Part shown: positions 16,507 to 24,511 of the stretch, piece after piece | Layout: each line of letters opens with the position of its first letter | Numbering within the stretch: position 1 is the stretch's first letter | Source: Lichenibacterium dinghuense | GTDB lineage: Bacteria; Pseudomonadota; Alphaproteobacteria; Rhizobiales; Beijerinckiaceae | Length of the DNA stretch: 64,000 nucleotides | Direction of reading: 5' to 3' | NCBI RefSeq assembly: GCF_021730615.1 | Contig: NZ_JAJLMN010000001.1 | Coordinates: 4,475,501-4,539,500 of the forward strand | The notes under the pieces: generated by a model | Database searches by the model: none | The model's input: only the letters and a program-made list of their open reading frames with translations | Told to the model about the DNA's origin: nothing | Program-made: the position numbers and the translations under genes

Positions 16507-17551
16507 GGGTGGTGTTGGCTGGGCTCAGTGGACCGGCCCGCGCCGGCGTGCCTTCGAGGCCTGGGTCGCGGCACACGGCCTCAATCCGACCTCAGACGAG
16601 GCGTCATGGCGTTATCTGACGGAGGGCGACCCTGAGACGCCCGGCGCCATTGCGGCGGTGAAGCGAGAGAGCACCGTCCAAGGCTCGATGCGGGCCTTCG
16701 AGGCGCACTTCGAGCGGGCCGGGATCAAGGCCTATGGTTCGCGGATGCGCTTCGCCAACGCGGCGATGGCTATGCAGCCGGGCGGCGCCACGGTCATGGC
16801 GCCAGCTACCGCGCCCGATGGTGCTTCCTCGACTGGCACCGTCCGCGCAGGCAAGGCATCAGCAGCCGTCGACGCGCTCGATCGACTGAATGGCGCCGGC
16901 AGCGTCCAAGCCGGCCAAGCGCTCGGGTCCATCATGCACGCGGGCCAGTGGTGCGCCGACGCCGTCAACGGCGCGCTGAAGGTTGCCGGGATCAAGGGCT
17001 CCGGCTCGTCGATGGCGAACTCGTTCAAGAATTGGGGCAAGCACGTCGATTTTTCTGACGTGAAGCGTGGCGACGTCATCTTTGAGGATCACGGCCAGGG
17101 GCGCGGCCACGCTGGCTTCGCGACCGGCGCTGTGCAGCGCGACCGCAACGGCAACGTGGTCGCCATCGGCATGACGTCAGGCAACCACGGCAATCGGGTG
17201 CGCCGTGACTACATGGAGCGGGTCGGCGAGATCACAGACCTTCGCCGGGCCGATGAGGAAGCGCGACGGGAGGCGGAGCAGGCCGTGCTGCCGAGGAGAG
17301 CGCCTGCCGGTGCGAGCGCGGCGCCCGAGCGCCATGCGGCCGGCGTCGACTTCGACCACAGCAGCCTGCGCGAGGGCATCGACCACCTGCGCACCTTCAA
17401 GGCCGAGCTGGCCGGGCTGAAGGGCGGGGTCAAGGTCGCCATCGACCACACGCAAACCCACAAGGGCGAGCTCGCCGCGGCCGGTCGGCCCGGACGGCTG
17501 CGGACGTCGCTGAATGGCCACTACGGCAGCGACGGAAGGTCCTGGACGTGA
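16475..17551 (+). CDS. phage tail lysozyme/NlpC-like protein, 5'-truncated
   Basis: From about 16475 the frame encodes the second half of a phage tail lysozyme domain ('GGVGWAQWTGPRRRAFEAWV') and then a cysteine peptidase-like amidase part of TIGR02594/NlpC type, with Cys in 'GQWCADAVNGAL' and His in 'GRGHAGFATG'. The C-terminal third is helical and may be structural. The catalytic start of the lysozyme domain is missing, and the ATG at 16475 has no ribosome binding site, so this is most likely the 3' part of a larger gene left after a deletion. The full-length gene would act on peptidoglycan during phage DNA entry. Confidence 0.65.
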   Translation: MYHEGGQAPGKGGVGWAQWTGPRRRAFEAWVAAHGLNPTSDEASWRYLTEGDPETPGAIAAVKRESTVQGSMRAFEAHFERAGIKAYGSRMRFANAAMAMQPGGATVMAPATAPDGASSTGTVRAGKASAAVDALDRLNGAGSVQAGQALGSIMHAGQWCADAVNGALKVAGIKGSGSSMANSFKNWGKHVDFSDVKRGDVIFEDHGQGRGHAGFATGAVQRDRNGNVVAIGMTSGNHGNRVRRDYMERVGEITDLRRADEEARREAEQAVLPRRAPAGASAAPERHAAGVDFDHSSLREGIDHLRTFKAELAGLKGGVKVAIDHTQTHKGELAAAGRPGRLRTSLNGHYGSDGRSWT

Positions 17552-17796
17552 CGGACGCGGAGATCCTGGACTTCGCGCAGGCCCTCGGCGCGGCTGTGGA
17601 CGCCGAGGTCGCCCGGCGCCCCGGCGTGACCACGCTGGAGCTGTGCGGCGTGCTCGGCGGCCTCGCCGGCGTCGTGCTGGGGCAGGCCGTCCCGACCGCC
17701 TCGGCCGAGGTCGACGACGTCCATCGCGACGCTGTGGCGGGCTCGTTCCGCATGGCGCTGCTGGAGGCGCGGGAGCGGGGGCGGGCGGTGAATTGA
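17548..17796 (+). CDS. small phage hypothetical protein
   Basis: An 82-residue frame starts with GTG and overlaps the previous stop by four bases (GTGA). The product is acidic and helical, with a central hydrophobic 'LELCGVLGGLAGVVLGQAV' stretch. I do not recognise it. Its place directly after the tail gene suggests a late phage function. A 20-codon frame follows at 17813 but is too short to support. Confidence 0.55.
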   Translation: MTDAEILDFAQALGAAVDAEVARRPGVTTLELCGVLGGLAGVVLGQAVPTASAEVDDVHRDAVAGSFRMALLEARERGRAVN

Positions 17797-17940
17797 GGGG
17801 CGCTTCGACGCCATGGCGCACGCCCTCCGCTCGACGCTGCTGACGTTGCTGGTGCAGGCGCGGGAGAGCAGGTAGGCGCTGAGGAACTGAGGGTTTCTCT
17901 ATCTTCAGCAACCCTCTTCAGCCTATGGCAACAGTCGACA

Positions 17941-19062
17941 CTATGACTGTGGGGTTAACCTCGCACTTGCGCCCCTTCGATAGGAGCAGAAAGCGTCAAA
18001 CTCGGGGGTCACTGTGAGAACACCATCTGCTGTGACTCTCACAAGAATATCTCCCTGGCACGGCTGCATTTCACCACTATCTTCCGCGCTCTCCCGTATC
18101 AAACGCGCCAAACTGGGATCGACTCCCTTTATAGGAGCCAGCTTACTCACATTTGCTCCGCAGGGCGGCATAAGATTTGTACAGTATGGATCAACACCCA
18201 TCTGTGAAATTGCGAAGATCGTTTCTGGATGGGGGTGCGACTGCCCGTTTGCTGAGGTAACCCCATAGCGATCTCCGGATTTCAGGAATAGTCTGTCCAG
18301 AACGGGTTGCGGATTGTCGTATTTTGAACCGTGATGAGGAATGTTAACAACCTGAGAGGCTATATCTCTTCCTGAGTTGCGCTCAAATCGTTCTCTGAAA
18401 TCCCAATTAGACTTGGTTGCGTCACCGCCAATTATGATCGAAGTCCCAGCGTATGTAAGCCTGAGGCAAAGGCTTAGGTCATTTTCATTAATGTTGCCTA
18501 ATATCATTGGATCTTCGCTCTCAATTCTCGAAATAATATTGCCCTTCGCAAATCGTGGCGGAAGAATTGATAAGATCTCCACCGGAGAAAAACCTGTCGG
18601 AGCCAATCTGTTTTCTTCTCCGGCACATTCGATCCATCTTGAGCTGTTGCTGTCGCCCCATCTTAAGATCTGGAGAAATTCCTGTGTGGATTGCCTAATA
18701 CTGCGCGAGTCGGTTCTCGCTAGAACCTGCTTTAGGTAAACAGCAAGCTTTCTAAGTCGAGGACGATTGAGGAAAAGATCACCCATCGGGCAAGTATAGA
18801 ATTGATCGATCTTTTGGTCAAACGTTTGAAGGATCTGAGATAATCCACCATAGTGGTCTGCATGAGGATGCGTTAAGCAAACAAAGCTAAGTTTGGTTGC
18901 TCCAAGATTTTGCAAAACTGTAAGCGCTTTTGGAACAGGTGCTCTGTTCCAAGCTGAGTCTACAACGCCATGCGCCGCCTCATTTCCAGAGTAGAATGAT
19001 ATAACGGCGGAACTCCCGTGCCCGACGTTCAGAAATCTAATCTCAAGCAAATTAAAGACCAT
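17941..19062 (-). CDS. ComEC/Rec2-like MBL-fold metallo-hydrolase
   Basis: The 373-residue soluble protein has a metallo-beta-lactamase fold like the hydrolase part of ComEC: 'IRFLNVGHGSSAVI' at the start, the metal motif THPHADHYGG (HxHxDH), 'IIIGGDATKSNW' and 'NIPHHGSKYDN'. Such hydrolases cut phosphodiester bonds and, as stand-alone proteins, recur in phage-encoded and defence-linked gene sets. No signal peptide or membrane segment is evident. It is the last gene of an AT-richer three-gene cassette and overlaps the preceding gene by 11 bp. Substrate and role are unknown; base composition points to recent acquisition. Confidence 0.8.
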   Translation of the reverse strand: MVFNLLEIRFLNVGHGSSAVISFYSGNEAAHGVVDSAWNRAPVPKALTVLQNLGATKLSFVCLTHPHADHYGGLSQILQTFDQKIDQFYTCPMGDLFLNRPRLRKLAVYLKQVLARTDSRSIRQSTQEFLQILRWGDSNSSRWIECAGEENRLAPTGFSPVEILSILPPRFAKGNIISRIESEDPMILGNINENDLSLCLRLTYAGTSIIIGGDATKSNWDFRERFERNSGRDIASQVVNIPHHGSKYDNPQPVLDRLFLKSGDRYGVTSANGQSHPHPETIFAISQMGVDPYCTNLMPPCGANVSKLAPIKGVDPSLARLIRESAEDSGEMQPCQGDILVRVTADGVLTVTPEFDAFCSYRRGASARLTPQS

Positions 19063-19537
19063 CCACCCATTCGTTAAGCTCGTCGAACTTTTCTGAGATC
19101 TCTACTGGATCTGGATGGCGCCGCCTGAAATGAGGAGATCGGTACTGATTATCGAAATCGATTTCTAGATACACTGACTGACCATAGGCGATCAAATCTT
19201 CAGGTAGTATCGATTTAGGGAATCGCGTTCTGTACTCACCACCAGCAGTCTGACAGATCACTACGACCATTTCGCCTATTAACTCGCCGATGACTGCTTT
19301 GACAGCTGGACGGGGTGCCTCCTGAGGAGGTAGTGATGACTCAGGTCTTTCGTCGCGCCGATAGACCTCTTCCACTGTGACTTGGATTGGAGAGGTCGAC
19401 CGCTCGCGATCTGTCACGATTGGGATAACGTGTTTTTGTGAATTTGGCACTGTTTGCTGGGCTTGCTTGTACGCAGCAGGCTGCTCAGACCAGCTCTGAG
19501 CGCGGTCAGATCGAACTGCAGTAGTCGCAACACGCAT
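19052..19537 (-). CDS. hypothetical protein of the MBL cassette
   Basis: I do not recognise this 161-residue protein. The first 75 residues are polar and probably disordered; the rest ('VKAVIGELIGEMVVVICQTA' then 'GQSVYLEIDFDN') looks like a compact beta-rich domain. The ATG at 19537 follows the previous stop by one base, and its 3' end overlaps the MBL gene start by 11 bp, so the three are very likely translated together. It may be a partner or inhibitor of the hydrolase; this is inference from gene order. Confidence 0.65.
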   Translation of the reverse strand: MRVATTAVRSDRAQSWSEQPAAYKQAQQTVPNSQKHVIPIVTDRERSTSPIQVTVEEVYRRDERPESSLPPQEAPRPAVKAVIGELIGEMVVVICQTAGGEYRTRFPKSILPEDLIAYGQSVYLEIDFDNQYRSPHFRRRHPDPVEISEKFDELNEWVDGL

Positions 19538-19538
19538 T

Positions 19539-20276
19539 TCAGCCTCGCTTCCCAAGCTGGCCAAAGACCATAGCAAGCTCTATGGCCTTTTCAAGCTTCG
19601 TTCTTGACCATTTAAATAGGCTGCCTTGAGGAAAACTGAACGCTTGCTCCGAAAGATCCAAGTCGAAAAACATCTTTGGCTGTGAATTTAGGAGTTCTTT
19701 GGATATATTTGTATCTCCATCGAACGCAACAGATAAGTTTTTTTCAGCAAAAGGTCCGACAGACAGCCTATAGAAAAGTAAATCGTCGTCACGTCCCTCG
19801 AAGGTAAAACCTATATCATCGGCGCGCCCTAAGGTGCTCTGTACGCCTAATGAAAGATCAGCATGTATAGCCTCCGAGAAATTGTCTTTGCGCATCCAGC
19901 TTGGACATGTCGATGTAGCAAACATCAATCGAAAGCCACCTCTAACAACATTCTTAATTTCATTTATCCGAATGAGTTCATCAGCGACTTTGTTCATGTT
20001 CCTGAACTGAAAATCGTTTGAAATCCTAGTTAGGTCAGTCCCTTGTCTCCATTCCATTGTTCCGCTAAGAGTTGTAATATCCATCGTGATATTTCTTACA
20101 AACTTTGCATCGTTGAACGATCCCACCAATGCCGTGCGGGGAGCACCTTCTGCGACCTGTGCGAAGAAGTTTGGAACAGTAGTGAATATAGCTTTGGCTG
20201 CAGATCCATAGCGATCGAGAAATACATAGTTGATGGAGAAGTCGAATCGCCAGATGAGCTTGATCAGTATCGGCAT
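19539..20276 (-). CDS. hypothetical protein of the MBL cassette
   Basis: The 245-residue product is the first gene of the AT-richer cassette. It alternates predicted beta strands and helices, with an aromatic N terminus 'MPILIKLIWRFDFSINYVFL' and no signal or membrane segments that I can defend. I looked for the TIGR04255 pattern, which has similar length, without a convincing match. One base separates it from the next gene. It could be a sensor component paired with the hydrolase, but nothing in the sequence proves this. Confidence 0.65.
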   Translation of the reverse strand: MPILIKLIWRFDFSINYVFLDRYGSAAKAIFTTVPNFFAQVAEGAPRTALVGSFNDAKFVRNITMDITTLSGTMEWRQGTDLTRISNDFQFRNMNKVADELIRINEIKNVVRGGFRLMFATSTCPSWMRKDNFSEAIHADLSLGVQSTLGRADDIGFTFEGRDDDLLFYRLSVGPFAEKNLSVAFDGDTNISKELLNSQPKMFFDLDLSEQAFSFPQGSLFKWSRTKLEKAIELAMVFGQLGKRG

Positions 20277-20376
20277 GAATGCCTCCTGAAAACTTCAGTC
20301 GAAGAGAAGCGTCGCATAACGAAGCACGCTACGACTTGTAAAACGTTCGACCTTGCATAGGATGTTAAATCAGCCA

Positions 20377-20577
20377 TCACAGCCTTCCCCGCTCCGTCAT
20401 CCAGTCCGCCACGATGACCCGCATGGCCTCAGGCCGCGAGGGGCGGGGCTCGGGCTGTTCGGAGATCCAGGCGTCGAGGGCCGCGAGCTGTGGCGGCTGA
20501 ACCCTGACCATCACGGGCGTGCCCTTACCCGTTGCCGGGCGGCCGCGCGATTTTGTGGTATCCCGGCTTGACGTCAT
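20377..20577 (-). CDS. ribbon-helix-helix (CopG-like) protein
   Basis: The 66-residue protein has a basic tail, then 'TPVMVRVQPPQLAALDAWIS' (strand plus first helix) and 'SRPEAMRVIVADWMTERG' (second helix), the layout of a ribbon-helix-helix DNA-binding protein. It could be an antitoxin or a small regulator; no toxin gene is adjacent. It lies between the AT-rich cassette and the divergent run beginning at 20664 and may control either. Confidence 0.7.
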   Translation of the reverse strand: MTSSRDTTKSRGRPATGKGTPVMVRVQPPQLAALDAWISEQPEPRPSRPEAMRVIVADWMTERGRL

Positions 20578-20663
20578 GAAAAAGGGGTATCATAAAAGAC
20601 GGGCCGAGGGAAGGCTGGAACCCTTCCAACGGCCCTGACCACCCCTGAGATGGAGGCTCAACG

Positions 20664-21116
20664 ATGGCTGTCGCCAGCGCTAGCACAACCGCGCCCGCTC
20701 GTCCCTTATCACCGCTCCCCACCCTCGACCGCCGCGCCATCGGCCGCGACGGCTGGGCTCGCGCCCGCAAGCTCGCTGCCCGGTTCGGCGGCGCGGTCAG
20801 CGACCACGTCGCCGAGGGGATGCGCCAGGCCTGGGCGGTCGCCCGAGGGTTATTACGGGCCGCCGCCAGCGCCCCCGCGGCCAGCGATGCCAGCGCGTTA
20901 GCATCGGAATCGGCCTCGGCGGCCAGCGCCTCCGACAACCCGGCGCAGAGCCGGTCAGTCGACCAGGTCGGAACTTCCGACCTGGTGCCGATCTACCCCG
21001 CCACGAGCGGGGCAGTTCCGTCCTTATTACCCCTCCCGGCGCCGCTGCCGTCGCTCACGGCGGCCCTGTCGAGGCGCCGGGCCGTCTTCGGCATACACGA
21101 CGGGGTCGACGCATGA
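20664..21116 (+). CDS. hypothetical element protein
   Basis: The 150-residue product is Ala/Ser-rich. Its N-terminal half contains a plausible globular stretch ('IGRDGWARARKLAARFGGAV' onward) that looks like a short DNA- or RNA-binding helix pair; the C-terminal half is low-complexity. It starts a run of four genes joined by ATGA/GTGA overlaps up to 22490, so it is probably expressed. I do not recognise the family. Confidence 0.55.
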   Translation: MAVASASTTAPARPLSPLPTLDRRAIGRDGWARARKLAARFGGAVSDHVAEGMRQAWAVARGLLRAAASAPAASDASALASESASAASASDNPAQSRSVDQVGTSDLVPIYPATSGAVPSLLPLPAPLPSLTAALSRRRAVFGIHDGVDA

Positions 21117-22120
21117 GCGCGCCCTTCCACCTCCCCTACCGCACCGCGCCCGACACGCTCGACGCGATCCGGGCCGACCTCGACGCCATGCTCGGGCGGG
21201 TCGCTCGGGCCGAGGCCGAGCCGGACCCGACGCTCGGCGCCGGCGCCGTCGAGGCCTTGTGCCGCAAGTCCCGCGAGCTGTTCACCCGCCGCGCGCTGGA
21301 GCAGGCCGCGGAACACGCCACAGCGATGCTGCCCGCGCTCGGCCTGCCGAGGCTCGTGGGGCCGGGCTTCGTGCCCGTCGACCCTGTGGCGGCCCTCGAC
21401 GCCCTGGACGCGGCGATCGCGGCGCTCGATGCCCTCGACGCCGACCCAGACCTCGAAGAAGAGCCCGACGACGAAGCGGGCGGGGATGATGAGCTGTCGC
21501 TCGGGTGGCGCGAGGCCGTCCGGCAACTCGACCTCGGGCACGGCAGCGACGACGGCGAGCACACCCTCGGCGCGCCGGAGCGAAGCCCCTACGCGCCGCC
21601 GATGGGCGCGAGCTTCTACAAGCCCGCGAACGGCCGGCGGCTGCAACGGTGCTTCGTCGGCCGCGTGTGGAATCAGACGGCGTGGGCGGCCGGCGCCAAC
21701 CTCGACGGCGAGGGCGAGCCGGAACCGGGATACGACCTCCCCGAGGGCGACGACGAGAAGTGCGGCTCCGAGCACGACGGGTGCGAGCCGGAAGAGCAGG
21801 AACACTCCCTCGGCGCGCCGGCCGGAGACGGCGATCAGCGGCATTGGGCGCAGGGCCACGAGAACGACCGGGAGGCCGATCCGTGCGACGGGTCCGGCCT
21901 GTACCTGACGGCGGAGCAGTACCGAGCCGCCCGCGACCGCCGGCCGGAGATGAGGGCACTGGCGAGCCGAGCGCGGGCGATGCGCGGCGAACAGGGTATG
22001 CGGCGCGACCCCGACGCCGTCACGCCGATCGGACCCGGCATGGTGGCGTGGCGCGGGCCGATGCCTCGAGGCATCTGCAACGTCGTGCCGGTCGAGATGC
22101 CCGTGAGGTGCGCGACGTGA
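21113..22120 (+). CDS. hypothetical element protein
   Basis: This 335-residue acidic protein has an N-terminal helical part, an Asp/Glu-rich linker around residues 95-130, and a middle segment 'YAPPMGASFYKPANGRRLQR' followed by several Cys and His residues ('CGSEHDGCEPEEQEH', 'PCDGSGLYL') that could bind metal. I do not recognise it. The start is the ATG of an ATGA overlap with the previous gene. The repeated '(T/S)LGAP' pieces near residues 155 and 233 suggest an internal duplication. Confidence 0.55.
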   Translation: MSAPFHLPYRTAPDTLDAIRADLDAMLGRVARAEAEPDPTLGAGAVEALCRKSRELFTRRALEQAAEHATAMLPALGLPRLVGPGFVPVDPVAALDALDAAIAALDALDADPDLEEEPDDEAGGDDELSLGWREAVRQLDLGHGSDDGEHTLGAPERSPYAPPMGASFYKPANGRRLQRCFVGRVWNQTAWAAGANLDGEGEPEPGYDLPEGDDEKCGSEHDGCEPEEQEHSLGAPAGDGDQRHWAQGHENDREADPCDGSGLYLTAEQYRAARDRRPEMRALASRARAMRGEQGMRRDPDAVTPIGPGMVAWRGPMPRGICNVVPVEMPVRCAT

Positions 22121-22362
22121 CAGCGCCCGACTTCACGGACGCTGGCGCCGCGGCAGATCGTGCGCTCGAGGCCGCTACGGTCGCGCACGACGTCGCGCTC
22201 GTGGTGGCCTTGGCCCTGTCCACCGAGGCTGGCGCCTTGACCATCAACGGCCAGGAAGCCGTGCGGACGGTGGCCGGCATGATGGTGGACGCGGCTAGAG
22301 AGGCGCGCAACGCGATCGACCGCGCAGGCGGCATGTTCCGCGCAGCGAGGGCGTCCCGATGA
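22117..22362 (+). CDS. small hypothetical element protein
   Basis: An 81-residue helical, Ala-rich product starts with GTG overlapping the previous stop (GTGA). It is probably translated by coupling. Nothing in it identifies a function; 'LTINGQEAVRTVAGMMVDAA' suggests an amphipathic helix. Confidence 0.55.
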   Translation: MTAPDFTDAGAAADRALEAATVAHDVALVVALALSTEAGALTINGQEAVRTVAGMMVDAAREARNAIDRAGGMFRAARASR

Positions 22363-22490
22363 CCCGCGCCCTCGTCCTCCTGGCCTACGCCTACCGCCTC
22401 CGGCGCGCCCGGCGGCTACTGGCGCGCGGCCGACACGCCGAGGCCCGGCGCGTGCTCCACGCGCTCGACCGAGAGCACCGCATCCCGTGA
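22359..22490 (+). CDS. mini-protein, Arg-rich helix
   Basis: A 43-codon gene starts at the ATG of an ATGA overlap and codes for a mostly helical, Arg/Leu/Ala-rich peptide (MTRALVLLAYAYRLRRARRL at its start). Its position at the end of a strictly overlapping run argues that it is real despite its length. It could bind membrane or nucleic acid; function unknown. Confidence 0.5.
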   Translation: MTRALVLLAYAYRLRRARRLLARGRHAEARRVLHALDREHRIP

Positions 22491-22525
22491 CGCCACGGCC
22501 CGTCCGCGATCGTGCGGGCGGGCTG

Positions 22526-22774
22526 TCAGGCAGCCTTGGCGTCGAACTGCAGGGCGGCTGGGAGTTCTGACAGGAACTCACGATAGCCCAGGCGAGCGAG
22601 CTGCTGGTCGGCCATCCGGAGGATCAACCTCGCCTTGCCCTCCTTGAGGACGGCGATCGACGTCTCGGACGCGAACAGCCCGCCGCGGTACAGGCGGAGC
22701 AGGACCTCGAAGCGGCCATCGGCGGCCGGGCGCATCCTGAGGTCGAAGCGGATCTCGTCGCTTTGCTCGGCCAT
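22526..22774 (-). CDS. small hypothetical protein
   Basis: The 82-residue protein has alternating strand-like segments ('RFDLRMRPAADGRFEVLLRL', 'ASETSIAVLKEGKARLILRM'). It looks like a compact beta-rich domain. I do not recognise it. It is divergent from the integrase gene across a 217-bp region, so that region should hold promoters for both. Confidence 0.55.
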   Translation of the reverse strand: MAEQSDEIRFDLRMRPAADGRFEVLLRLYRGGLFASETSIAVLKEGKARLILRMADQQLARLGYREFLSELPAALQFDAKAA

Positions 22775-22991
22775 GACGGCTCCGTCCTTCGCCCTTCGTT
22801 CACGGTGCGATGGAAGGTAGAAGTGACGTGGTTAACGAGGCGTTAAAGTGCGCGCTCGACTTGCAAGGTGAGAAAGACGGCCGCGGCGAGATCGCTTTGC
22901 GGAACCCACGCCGCGGCCGTCCGAGCCGAGGCGCCCCTCTCGGCTCTGGTCGGACAATAGTGCGGTGTTGGACAGATGGAAGGAGGACCGC

Positions 22992-24269
22992 ATGGGCCAC
23001 CATGCACACGACCACGCATTCAGGGTAGGATCGCCGCTCAACTCCAGCGTGGCGGGCCTCATGGCGAGCGTGCGGAAGCGGGACTGGACGTCGCCGAAGG
23101 GCGAGGCGAAGAGCGCGTGGGTGGTCGACTACTTCGACCAGGCCGGGAAGCGTCGTCTGAAGACGTTCTCGAAGAAGAAGGAGGCCGATGCCTACATCGC
23201 AACGGCCGTGGTCGAGGTGCGCTCTGGCGTCCACACGCCGGACAGCCAGAGCATCACCGTCGCGGACGCCACGAAACTGTGGCTCGCGTCGTGCGGGGCG
23301 CTGGAGCGAACCACGGTCGACTCCTACCGGAACCACGTCGAGCTGCACATCAACCCGTATCTCGGCCGGACGAAGCTGTCGCAGCTCACGGGACCGCTGG
23401 TGCGCGAGTTCGAGGACAAGCTGCGCAAGGGCGCGCCGGCGGCCGGGGAGGGCGAGGGCAAGAAGCGCTCGGCCGCGATGGTCAAGCGCATCGTCGGAAG
23501 CCTAGGCTTCGCGCTGAGCGACGCTCTGGAGCGCGGGCTCATTGCCCGCAACGTGGTGCGCGATCTCCGAGGCAGCCGCAAGCGCGGGAAGGATGTGCAC
23601 GCCGAGCGTCGGCAGAAGGGGAAGCTCAAGGTCGGCGTGGACATCCCGACGCCGGCTGAGGTCAAAGCCATCGTGGGCGCTCTGGACGGGAAGTGGCGTC
23701 CGATTCTGCTCACGGCCATCTTCGCCGGCCTGCGGGCTTCGGAGCTGCGCGGGCTGCGGTGGGAGGACGTCGACCTGCAGAAACGCGAGATCCACGTCCG
23801 CCAGCGCGCCGATCGCTACAACGTCATTGGTCCGCCGAAGACGGCTGCCGGTGAACGCGTGATCCCGATCCCGCCCGTGCTTGTGGCGACGCTGGCGGCC
23901 TGGCAGGAAAAGGCGCCGAAGAGTGAGCTCGGCCTCGCCTTCCCGACGGGGCGGGGCGGCATCGAGCACTATCCAAACCTCGTCAACCGCGGCTTCCGAC
24001 CGGCTCAGGTGGCGGCCGGCGTGGCGGTGCCGGGGCAGGGGGGCGAGGCCGAGGCCAAGTATCCGGGCCTGCACAACCTTCGGCACTTCTACGCGTCATG
24101 GTGCATCAACCGTCGCGCCGACGGCGGTCTGGAGCTGCCAGCCAAGGTTGTTCAGGAGCGACTTGGCCACTCCTCCATCACTATGACTTTGGACACCTAC
24201 GGGCACCTGTTCCCACGCGGGGACGACGGGGCCGAACTGGAGGCGGCGGAGCGAGCCTTGCTGGGCTGA
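22992..24269 (+). CDS. tyrosine integrase of element B
   Basis: The 425-residue protein is a P4/phage-type tyrosine recombinase. It has an N-terminal AP2-like arm-binding segment ('AWVVDYFDQAGKRRLKTFSK'), a core-binding SAM-like region (about residues 85-190), and a catalytic domain with Arg in 'FAGLRASELRGLRWEDV', HxxR in 'LHNLRHFYASW', His in 'ERLGHSSI' and the nucleophile Tyr in 'TLDTYGHLF'. The ATG at 22992 is preceded by AAGGAGG at ideal spacing; MASVRKRDW at 23061 is a possible shorter start. It lies 200 bp from the tRNA-Gln attachment repeat and should catalyse integration and excision at that site. Confidence 0.9.
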   Translation: MGHHAHDHAFRVGSPLNSSVAGLMASVRKRDWTSPKGEAKSAWVVDYFDQAGKRRLKTFSKKKEADAYIATAVVEVRSGVHTPDSQSITVADATKLWLASCGALERTTVDSYRNHVELHINPYLGRTKLSQLTGPLVREFEDKLRKGAPAAGEGEGKKRSAAMVKRIVGSLGFALSDALERGLIARNVVRDLRGSRKRGKDVHAERRQKGKLKVGVDIPTPAEVKAIVGALDGKWRPILLTAIFAGLRASELRGLRWEDVDLQKREIHVRQRADRYNVIGPPKTAAGERVIPIPPVLVATLAAWQEKAPKSELGLAFPTGRGGIEHYPNLVNRGFRPAQVAAGVAVPGQGGEAEAKYPGLHNLRHFYASWCINRRADGGLELPAKVVQERLGHSSITMTLDTYGHLFPRGDDGAELEAAERALLG

Positions 24270-24272
24270 GCC

Positions 24273-24334
24273 GTGTCGCAAGCCTTGCGACATGAGCCTG
24301 CCGAGTGGTGTCGCATGTTGCAAGCTGTGTCGCA
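24273..24334. repeat. GTGTCGCA repeats, possible integrase arm sites
   Basis: GTGTCGCA occurs at 24273-24280, 24308-24315 and 24327-24334, with an inverted TGCGACA at 24286-24292. Four copies within 62 bp between the integrase gene and the attachment core fit arm-type binding sites of a lambda-like integrase. Confidence 0.5.
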
Positions 24335-24403
24335 CGGACCCGCCGTGACCTTGTGTAACCCGTTGTAATTCCTTGATGCCGCTTGGTATCGCCTGAAACG
24401 CAC

Positions 24404-24427
24404 AAAAGGCGCCTCGATGGGCGCCTT
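24404..24427 (-). terminator. intrinsic terminator downstream of tRNA-Gln
   Basis: On the minus strand, AAGGCGCC and GGCGCCTT form an 8-bp stem with a 6-nt loop, followed by further T residues (TTTT in total from the stem end). It ends transcription from the tRNA-Gln gene. It lies inside element B, so the element supplies its own terminator for the host tRNA. Confidence 0.75.
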
Positions 24428-24465
24428 GCAGGGCAGATTTCGCAATAGTCGGAGTGACTTAGATG

Positions 24466-24511
24466 TTGGCTGGGGGACCTGGATTCGAACCAAGATTGAC
24501 GGAGTCAGAGT
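24466..24511. repeat. right attachment repeat within tRNA-Gln
   Basis: Perfect 46-bp direct copy of 13765-13810. It runs from the tRNA 3' CCA through the T arm to the anticodon loop, the usual crossover zone for tyrosine integrases. Confidence 0.9.

Larger units (their letters stand above)
13765..24511. mobile_element. tRNA-Gln-integrated defective prophage/genomic island (element B)
   Basis: A 10.7-kb element lies between perfect 46-bp direct repeats, with its integrase next to the repeat that completes the tRNA. Content is phage-like: HTH proteins in divergent arrangement, a primase, a tail lysozyme fragment and many tiny overlapping genes. No terminase, portal or capsid gene is present, and a fusion at about 16475 joins the replication part directly to tail remains, so a large internal deletion is likely. 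An AT-richer cargo cassette occupies 17941-20276. Confidence 0.85.

Noticed and set aside
16475-17551. A complete phage lysin gene
   Set aside because: The lysozyme domain lacks its start and catalytic region, and the first Met lacks a ribosome binding site; it is better read as a truncated tail gene.
17813-17875. A 20-codon frame after the small phage gene
   Set aside because: It is too short, has no ribosome binding site and no overlap-type linkage to its neighbour.
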